Source: Clostridia bacterium
GTDB taxonomy: Bacteria; Bacillota; Clostridia; Oscillospirales; Acutalibacteraceae
Length of the DNA: 48,271 nt
Assembly (NCBI GenBank): GCA_017466365.1
Contig: JAFTUG010000010.1
Coordinates: 1 to 48,271, forward strand
Direction of reading: 5' to 3'
Below are positions 17,960 to 24,482 of this stretch, piece after piece (position 1 is the first letter of the stretch; every line of letters begins with the position of its first letter). The translations under genes were made by a program, and so were the position numbers. Below the pieces are notes generated by a model that was given only the letters and a program-made list of their open reading frames with translations, did no database searches and was not told the origin of the DNA.

Positions 17960-19177
17960 ATGACTAAAAAGATTTTTGCAATTCTCATTGCGGCTACGGT
18001 CTGCCTTTCAATGGCGCTTTCCGCATCGGCTTATACAAGCCAGTATGTTTATGACCCCGATTATCATCTTTCGGACAGCGAACTCTATGAGCTCAACAAT
18101 TATGCTGCGAGCATAGAAAACGAAAGCGGTTATGCCGTTATCTTCTGCATTATCAGCGATAACTTCGGCGAAACAAATGCCGCATACGCAAGGGAAGCAT
18201 ACGACGCATATACAGATGCGGAAAATGCAATCGTTTATGTTCATAACACCGAAGAAAAGGTTTATGACTATTACATCGAAGGCGATGAAAAGAATATTTT
18301 CAACGATAATATTCTTAATGCTATGAAAACCGCTTACGATTCAAATGAAAGTTACTACGGCGGTCTTATGAGCTTCTATGCGACGGCTGAAACAGCTCTT
18401 GAAAATGCTGCATATGCTGAGCCTTCCGAAGGCGATAAAGAGGCTGTTACAGAATCAAATTCATATGTAACAATTATTGAAAAGGTTGAAAGAACACTTC
18501 CTCTTGTTACCGACGATGCAGACCTCATTCCCGATGGCGTTGAAGCGGAGCTTCTTGCAAGATGCGAAAAAATTGCAGAAGAATATGAAATGGAAGTTGC
18601 AATCCACACAACTTACGATTTCGGCGGACTTATAGCTGAGGCTTATGCCGATGATTACTATGATTTCAACGGCTACGGCTACGGCGAAAACGATGACGGT
18701 ATGCTTGTTGTATATAAGCCCGGCGAAGAAGGCGAAAGAGAAATTTATATCACAACCCACGGTAACGGCTCAGGTGTTTTCTTTGAGGGAATCAGAGACG
18801 GCATCATTGCCGATATGAAGGATTACCTTATTGCTGAAGATTACGAAAAGGCATTCAACACATACCTTGACAGAGCGGAAGAACAGCTCAAGCCCGGCAC
18901 TCCCGTTATCTGGCTCTTTGTTCTTGCACTTGTCGGTGCAGTTGTCGGTCTGCTTATCACAGGCTCAATGACTTCAAAGAACAAGAGCGTTGTTGCTCAG
19001 AATCACGCAAAGGTTTATACCCGTCAGGGCAGTATGGTTGTTACGGGCGCTCAGGATGTATATGCATATTCGTTCGTTGACACAAAGCCCAAGCAGACAA
19101 GCGACAGCAGCGACGATGACTCAACGCACACAAGCTCTTCAGGCAGAACTCACAGCGGCTCGGGTGCAAAATTCTAA
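17960..19177 (+). CDS. TPM-domain membrane protein (YdjH-like)
   Basis: AAGGAGGTG precedes the start. 405 aa: signal peptide (1-24), two successive TPM-like regions (about 30-150 and 180-305, with DDADLIPDGVEAELLARCEKI typical of the fold), a transmembrane helix (about 314-338) and a Ser/Asp/His-rich cytosolic tail ending GRTHSGSGAKF, a pattern found on YdjH/YgcG-type proteins. TPM domains bind divalent metals and act in membrane protein quality control or stress. It belongs with the SPFH and zinc-ribbon partners upstream. Confidence 0.85.
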   Translation: MTKKIFAILIAATVCLSMALSASAYTSQYVYDPDYHLSDSELYELNNYAASIENESGYAVIFCIISDNFGETNAAYAREAYDAYTDAENAIVYVHNTEEKVYDYYIEGDEKNIFNDNILNAMKTAYDSNESYYGGLMSFYATAETALENAAYAEPSEGDKEAVTESNSYVTIIEKVERTLPLVTDDADLIPDGVEAELLARCEKIAEEYEMEVAIHTTYDFGGLIAEAYADDYYDFNGYGYGENDDGMLVVYKPGEEGEREIYITTHGNGSGVFFEGIRDGIIADMKDYLIAEDYEKAFNTYLDRAEEQLKPGTPVIWLFVLALVGAVVGLLITGSMTSKNKSVVAQNHAKVYTRQGSMVVTGAQDVYAYSFVDTKPKQTSDSSDDDSTHTSSSGRTHSGSGAKF

Positions 19178-19190
19178 GGAGTGATTATAT

Positions 19191-19799
19191 ATGGCACTTT
19201 TTGATATGTTCAAAAGCAAAGCGGAAAACGCTATTAAAAAGAGCGTGAATTCTGCTGTAACACAGGGCTTCAACAAAGCAACATCAGCAGTCAGCAATCT
19301 CGGAAACAAGAAAGAAAAAATTGTTTTTTCATCTCTGCCTTCAACCTTCGAGGAATTTGCTTCTCTGCCTCAGGCTGCTTTGTCAACTCCGTTTGAAACA
19401 GCCGCAATGACCGTTCTTGCCTTCTGCTATTATCCGCAGAACAAAGACCTTGCTTTACAGATGGTTAACTTCCTTCGTGGGCCAAGACCTTTAAGCGGCG
19501 GAGATATATCATTTATTGCGGACAGATTCCGTGACAGCGATTATGTTCCCCGTTCTTATTTTGAAGGCTCAACTCCTGCAAACGATTATACTCCTGCAGA
19601 ACCCTATACAATAATCGTCAGCGAAAGTCCTTATTCATATCAGAATGAGGGATATGCAACGCTTTATATCACATCGGGCGGTGCAGACGCTCCCAGAAGC
19701 GTTCAGATGCGCAAGGCAAAGGACGGCAAATGGTATCTCTGGGAGCAGTTTATCCTTGTCGGTATCCGTCAGCCCGAAAGCGCAAACCCTTGGGCATAA
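19191..19799 (+). CDS. conserved companion protein, DUF6935-like
   Basis: AAGGAGTG precedes this 202-aa ORF. The N-terminus is an amphipathic Lys/Ala helix (1-45) that could touch membranes. The rest has the recognisable pattern LPSTFEEFASLPQ, YVPRSYFEGSTPANDYTP and SGGADAPRSVQMRKAK...WYLWEQF. From memory this family is catalogued as DUF6935; the name needs a profile search. There is no signal peptide. It clusters with the YdjI/G/H-like genes, 13 nt after the TPM gene. Confidence 0.75.
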   Translation: MALFDMFKSKAENAIKKSVNSAVTQGFNKATSAVSNLGNKKEKIVFSSLPSTFEEFASLPQAALSTPFETAAMTVLAFCYYPQNKDLALQMVNFLRGPRPLSGGDISFIADRFRDSDYVPRSYFEGSTPANDYTPAEPYTIIVSESPYSYQNEGYATLYITSGGADAPRSVQMRKAKDGKWYLWEQFILVGIRQPESANPWA

Positions 19800-19814
19800 T
19801 CGGAGGTGAATCAA

Positions 19815-20408
19815 ATGGAAGCTTTTAACGGAATTCAATTTGACGGTCGTTTTAATACCGAAGTGATGCAGGGTACATATAAACTGTTTACGGAAGTTAA
19901 GTTTACAGCAACTCTCATTATTGAGATTGCGGACCCCGATAAGTTCAATACTATGTTCGGCGGTCAGCTTCCCGTTGACCTTATTAAAAATGATGCATCA
20001 CGTGTTGCTGAAATGACCTTTACAAAAATGTTTGCGGAAGGCTGCTCTGTTGATGAGCTGAAATATAAGGCAGACACACAGGCTGATTTGATTTTGCAGG
20101 ACTTCGCAATTGCAGGTTGGGAAGAAAGAGCAGGCATCAGAGCAACCGCAATAAATGATGTGCTTATTGAAATTGACCCCAAAACCGAAAATTTACTTTC
20201 GACTGTTGCGACTATGAACATTACTTCTGCTCCTGTTTCTGCACCTGCACCGCAGGGTGAAATATGGCAATGTGCCTGCGGCAATAACAATTCGGGCAAA
20301 TTCTGTACTGAATGCGGAACAAAGAAGCCTGAAGATTGGGTCTGCTCCTGCGGAATCAGAAATAAAGGTAAGTTCTGCACGGAATGCGGAAAGACGAAAA
20401 ATCAATAA
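19815..20408 (+). CDS. zinc-ribbon protein, SPFH-operon companion
   Basis: GGAGGTG at 19802-19808 sets the start at 19815; an in-frame GTG start at 19806 would lie in the ribosome binding site. 197 aa. The N-terminal domain (about 1-140) is mixed alpha/beta and unassigned. The C-terminus has two zinc-ribbon halves, CACG...CTECG and CSCG...CTECG, almost the same as those closing the SPFH protein. This suggests shared zinc-ribbon modules among interacting proteins. Cytosolic. Confidence 0.75.
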   Translation: MEAFNGIQFDGRFNTEVMQGTYKLFTEVKFTATLIIEIADPDKFNTMFGGQLPVDLIKNDASRVAEMTFTKMFAEGCSVDELKYKADTQADLILQDFAIAGWEERAGIRATAINDVLIEIDPKTENLLSTVATMNITSAPVSAPAPQGEIWQCACGNNNSGKFCTECGTKKPEDWVCSCGIRNKGKFCTECGKTKNQ

Positions 20409-20438
20409 CCAAAGAATATTTTTTGGAGGTAAATTAAA

Positions 20439-21428
20439 ATGAAAAAACTTTTAGCAATTCTTATGGCTCTTGCAATGCTTCTTTCATTTTCTGCCTGCGG
20501 CGGTAACGAAAATCCCGACACAACTCAGCCCACCGAAACAACAACCGAAGCTCCCAAGTTCGACGAAACCGTTGTTACAGACGGCAAAACCAACAAACTC
20601 ACAATCAGAACTCCCATTGATGAGTTTACCTTCAACGAAGCCAACACAGAGGGCAACTTCCTTGCACAGACCAATATCGTCAAGTGCGGTACTCTTGAAA
20701 ACGCAGAAGTGAATATCGGTGTTGCCTTTGCCGTCACTCATGCAGCATACGATTCAGTTCACGATTATGTAACAAAGAGCTTCAGAAATAATACAATCTT
20801 TGAAGAAGGTAAAATCGGCGAATTCACAACATATATCCGTCAGAACGGACCTTCCGCAATGCAGATTATCGTTTGTCTCAACAACTTTGAGTTTGCTATG
20901 ATTGAGTTCAAACTTCCTGCAGGCGCAAAGAGAGATGATTATGCAGCACTTCGTGCAGGCGAACTCTTCAAGACTGTTTATGATAATCTTACAATCGAAG
21001 CAGGTGCGGCAGAAGTTGAAAACACCGATGCAGGCGAACCCGAAGCTCCCGCAAACGGACCTATTACAACAGATAAAGGCTTTGTAACAGTTACTCCTGC
21101 AGGCGGCTTTATCTATGACGAAGCACAATCGGATAAAAGCTCACTTGCTTTCGCCAACACTTCTCTCGGTGCAAATGCCGCTGTTTATGTTTATGACGAG
21201 CAGAGTATGGAATACGAGGTTCAGAAAAAGCAGTTCGGCTATGCATATCCCAACAAGGAATACACATCGGTAACAATCGGTGCAAACACATATGATGCTA
21301 TCGAATCCAACACAGGTATCACATATCTTGTGGCAAACACCTCAACCGGTAACGCTATGTACGTTATGGTCTGGAATTGCACGGTTGAAGATGCAACACC
21401 CCTTATTGAAACAATCGTAATCAAATAA
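20439..21428 (+). CDS. predicted lipoprotein, function unknown
   Basis: TTGGAGG precedes this 329-aa ORF. The signal peptide ends with lipobox LSFSAC-GG. A Thr/Glu/Pro linker (about 25-45) follows, then a beta-rich domain to about 185, a second linker and a second beta-rich domain to the end, which may be internal duplicates. Anchored on the outer face of the membrane. No enzyme motif. Confidence 0.78.
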   Translation: MKKLLAILMALAMLLSFSACGGNENPDTTQPTETTTEAPKFDETVVTDGKTNKLTIRTPIDEFTFNEANTEGNFLAQTNIVKCGTLENAEVNIGVAFAVTHAAYDSVHDYVTKSFRNNTIFEEGKIGEFTTYIRQNGPSAMQIIVCLNNFEFAMIEFKLPAGAKRDDYAALRAGELFKTVYDNLTIEAGAAEVENTDAGEPEAPANGPITTDKGFVTVTPAGGFIYDEAQSDKSSLAFANTSLGANAAVYVYDEQSMEYEVQKKQFGYAYPNKEYTSVTIGANTYDAIESNTGITYLVANTSTGNAMYVMVWNCTVEDATPLIETIVIK

Positions 21429-21439
21429 AACTATTATAC

Positions 21440-21466
21440 GGAGTGGCCGTTTTCGGCGGTCACTCC
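21440..21466 (+). other. intercistronic hairpin
   Basis: The arms ggagtggccg and cggtcactcc (one mismatch) enclose a short loop. The T run after it is poor, so it is more likely a stability or partial-termination hairpin within the operon than a full terminator. The next gene has only a weak AAGGTGA ribosome binding site. Confidence 0.55.
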
Positions 21467-21486
21467 TATTAATTTAAGGTGATTTT

Positions 21487-23091
21487 ATGAAAAAAATCCT
21501 ATCTTTTATTTTAGTTTTTTCTCTGATTTTCTGCTTTGCTTCGTGTGTAAAGGATAAGTCCGAAAAACCTGATGCCGAAACAACAACTGTTGCCGACGAA
21601 ACAGGCAACAACACATCATCCGAAAAGAAAAATGCCGTGGAGTTTCTTTCCGTTTATACAGAAAAAGCCTATGAGTATGAAACGTATACTGAAGAGTATT
21701 ACTATCTGACAGAGGTAAACTATCAGAAATTGCATCTTTCAGAAGAAAATGAAAAAGAATATCCCCGCCTTGCAAAAGCTCTTGATTCCCTTAATGCTGA
21801 TAAAACAGAGTTCTATAAGGATAAGGCAAAAGAGCTTGATGAGTATGCATCGGAACAGCTTGATTATTATTATGAAGACGGCGAACAGCCTGCGGTTTAC
21901 ACCGCAAACAACGAATACTTTCTTCAAAGAGCAGATAACGTTGTTCTGAGTATCAGAAGCGATTCCGATGAATTTTCAGGCGGCGCACATCCAAATTACG
22001 GCTATGGCGGATATAACTTCGATACCGCAACGGGTAAAGAGCTTGTTATAACAGACGTTATGACCGACATTTCATCTCTTCCCGCAATTCTTTCGGAAAA
22101 GATAAATTCAAAAGATGAGTTTGCAGACGGATTTTTCGGCAATCTGGAAGAAGTTCTTTCGGAATATACAGCAGAACAGTTTAACTGGACAATCGGTTAT
22201 CAGGGTGTAACCTTCTGTTTCAGTCCCTATGATATCGCACCCTTTGCCGCAGGTCTTATTACCACCACGGTTTATTTTGACGAATATCCCGAGCTTTTCA
22301 ATAAGAAATATACGGTTGCCCCCGAATCCTATGCCGTAACACTTTCCGAATGGAACGATGTTGAGTTCGATATGAATCCGTCTGACGGTAAAAAAGATAC
22401 TATCAGCGTCGGTCTTTCGTATTACACGGAAGAAGGCTCATATAAAGATATCAGTCTTAATCTCAACGGTAACGAATTCACGGTTGAAGATGTTTATGCT
22501 TTCAGTGCCGAATATTATCTTGTCAATTCAAACGGCAGATATTTTATTTATCTTGTGCCCCACGGCTTTAACGATTACACAAACATTCTCGTTTATGACC
22601 TGAGCGGCAATGAGATAAAAGAAGCAGGTGAACTTGACAGAACAGCTTTCGGCAGTCTGGTCTGGGAGGATGAAAACGAAGATACCCATCAGGCGAAGCT
22701 TCTTTTCAATAATCCCACACAGTTTGTTCTTGAAACAACCTTTGATATTCTCGGAACATACGCTGCCGATAAAACCTACACCGTGAATTCCGAAACGGGT
22801 ATGCCCGAATCAACCGATGAATTCTATACCATAGACGAAAGATTTGCACACGTTCTTACATCAAAAGAAGCTTTCAACGTTAAAATTCTTCCCGATATGA
22901 AAACCGAACTTGTCAAAGCGGGTTCAGAGTTCACACTTCTGCGTACAGACGGCAAAACATACGTTGACGCAAAGCTCGGTGACGGCAGAGAATGCAGAAT
23001 TTATGTTGAGAGAAACAGAACGGATTATCAGCTCTGTATCAACGGCGTTCCCGAATATGAGATTTTTGAAGAGATTTATTACGCAGGATAA
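21487..23091 (+). CDS. lipoprotein with RsiV-like DUF3298 domain
   Basis: 534 aa with lipobox CFASC at Cys20. Residues about 55-265 carry the signature of the RsiV extracellular domain: SGGAHPNYG (about 164), FDTATGKEL, then TIGYQGVTFCFSPYDIAPFAAG (about 233-255). In RsiV this fold is the extracellular part of an anti-sigma factor and binds lysozyme. Here it is attached to a lipid anchor, with no cytosolic anti-sigma domain and no sigma factor nearby, and is followed by a second roughly 270-residue domain. A surface sensor or decoy for a host or cell-wall ligand is plausible but inferred. Confidence 0.82.
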   Translation: MKKILSFILVFSLIFCFASCVKDKSEKPDAETTTVADETGNNTSSEKKNAVEFLSVYTEKAYEYETYTEEYYYLTEVNYQKLHLSEENEKEYPRLAKALDSLNADKTEFYKDKAKELDEYASEQLDYYYEDGEQPAVYTANNEYFLQRADNVVLSIRSDSDEFSGGAHPNYGYGGYNFDTATGKELVITDVMTDISSLPAILSEKINSKDEFADGFFGNLEEVLSEYTAEQFNWTIGYQGVTFCFSPYDIAPFAAGLITTTVYFDEYPELFNKKYTVAPESYAVTLSEWNDVEFDMNPSDGKKDTISVGLSYYTEEGSYKDISLNLNGNEFTVEDVYAFSAEYYLVNSNGRYFIYLVPHGFNDYTNILVYDLSGNEIKEAGELDRTAFGSLVWEDENEDTHQAKLLFNNPTQFVLETTFDILGTYAADKTYTVNSETGMPESTDEFYTIDERFAHVLTSKEAFNVKILPDMKTELVKAGSEFTLLRTDGKTYVDAKLGDGRECRIYVERNRTDYQLCINGVPEYEIFEEIYYAG

Positions 23092-23108
23092 AAAGGAGTT
23101 AATTTAAA

Positions 23109-23900
23109 ATGATTAAAAAAATAACGGCAATTATGCTCGCTCTCATTACTGTTTTTGCAATGATGAGCATTTCAATGACTTCGGCATCAGCCGCAACAAA
23201 GGTTATTGAAATCAGCAAGTTCCCTTCAATCTATTACGGAGAAACCCTCGAAAATTCAAACCTTACCCCTTGCTTCCCTTCGCTTGACTACAATCAGGTG
23301 CCGTATTACTCGGAAGTTTTGTCAACGCATGTTCCTGATTGCGGCGGTGAGATAGCTGACCCGCAAAAGGAATATTATGTGCTCACAACATTCTATATCG
23401 GCGGCTATGAGCTTCCTGCAGCCGGTGAATTCAAGGTTGTATATGACGGCAAAGAAATTCCCTGTTATAATTTCAATTCTTATAAGCCCAGTGACAGTGC
23501 ATATTTTCTTTATAAACATGGCAGTAACGGCAAAGCAATGTGCATTATAAGAATCAAACTCGGTGGTTCTGCAACTCTCGGCACCGGTGTTACCGTTGAA
23601 AACGGCAAGGCTTCTGCTTCAAGTGCGGTTATCGGCAATGTTGTAACAATCACTGCAGATCAGATTGACGGTAAGGTTTTTTATTGCTGGAATATCACAG
23701 GCGCAACCCCCGAAGATTATTATGATTCCGAAACAACGTTCAAAATGGGTGTTTTCAATGTTACTGCAGAAGCGGTTTACAAAGATTGTGAGTGCAAATG
23801 CCATAAAGGCGGAATTGCAGGTTTCTTCTATAAGATTGTTCTTTTCTTCCAGACGCTTTTTGGCAATAATCTTGTCTGCGAGTGCGGCGCAGAGCACTAA
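23109..23900 (+). CDS. small secreted protein with FF-tail
   Basis: AAAGGAG precedes this 263-aa ORF. The signal peptide ends ASAA (about 30). The middle is beta-rich (about 35-215). The C-terminus has CECKCHKGG followed by GIAGFFYKIVLFFQTLFG and VCECGAEH, which matches the 8017 product almost residue for residue. It is the last gene of the long operon, before a terminator. The shared tail suggests a common localisation or assembly signal. Confidence 0.82.
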   Translation: MIKKITAIMLALITVFAMMSISMTSASAATKVIEISKFPSIYYGETLENSNLTPCFPSLDYNQVPYYSEVLSTHVPDCGGEIADPQKEYYVLTTFYIGGYELPAAGEFKVVYDGKEIPCYNFNSYKPSDSAYFLYKHGSNGKAMCIIRIKLGGSATLGTGVTVENGKASASSAVIGNVVTITADQIDGKVFYCWNITGATPEDYYDSETTFKMGVFNVTAEAVYKDCECKCHKGGIAGFFYKIVLFFQTLFGNNLVCECGAEH

Positions 23901-23917
23901 AATTGAACGCTTTAACG

Positions 23918-23945
23918 GACGGCAGAGAAATCTGCCGTCTTTTTT
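23918..23945 (+). terminator. intrinsic terminator of the long operon
   Basis: GACGGCAGA-gaaa-TCTGCCGTC is followed by TTTTTT, the fourth copy of the island terminator. Confidence 0.93.
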
Positions 23946-23953
23946 AAAAAACT

Positions 23954-23994
23954 GCACTAAAGTACGATGAAAAACATAAATTTTATGATATAAT
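23954..23994 (+). promoter_or_regulatory. regulon promoter 4: activator box plus -10
   Basis: GCACTAAAGTACGATG (23954-23969; one change from the other three), a 19-nt spacer and a perfect TATAAT (23989-23994). It drives the small membrane protein and the helicase. Confidence 0.72.
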
Positions 23995-24035
23995 GATATC
24001 TGTAATAATTCGAAATCAGTCGAAGGAGTGGTTGT

Positions 24036-24443
24036 GTGAAAAATCTGATAGTGTTTGGTTTGGTGCTGATTGCGGTTGCGGCTTGCGTATTGGGGTTAAT
24101 CAGATACAATGCAAACAAAATTGATACCACAACGCCTGTTTTCAAAACACAGAATATAAACAGCATTACGCTTTTCCGGCTTCCTGACTGCGAAGACGGA
24201 GTAGAAGTGCCGGATGAATATAAGGAAGAAGTAGCGGCGTGGCTCGGAACTTTTACCGTTGGTAAAAAAACAGAAGAAGTATTGTGCGGTATAAATATGT
24301 TCACTTTCAGAATTGAATATTCGGATGGTACTGTTCTGGTAAACGGTACGGATACAATCACTCTTGACGGGGTTACTTACCATCTGAAAAAAGGCCCGGA
24401 GCCTGGATGCATTAATAAATTGTTTGCAGCCGCTTGCGGTTGA
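24036..24443 (+). CDS. small membrane-anchored protein
   Basis: GTG start after GAAGGAG. 135 aa with one N-terminal transmembrane helix (about 4-24) and an extracytoplasmic beta-rich remainder. I do not recognise the family. It is followed 39 nt later by the helicase gene and shares its promoter. Confidence 0.65.
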   Translation: MKNLIVFGLVLIAVAACVLGLIRYNANKIDTTTPVFKTQNINSITLFRLPDCEDGVEVPDEYKEEVAAWLGTFTVGKKTEEVLCGINMFTFRIEYSDGTVLVNGTDTITLDGVTYHLKKGPEPGCINKLFAAACG

Positions 24444-24482
24444 TGGTATAATAAAAGCAATTAACAATTTCGGAGTGGTGTT

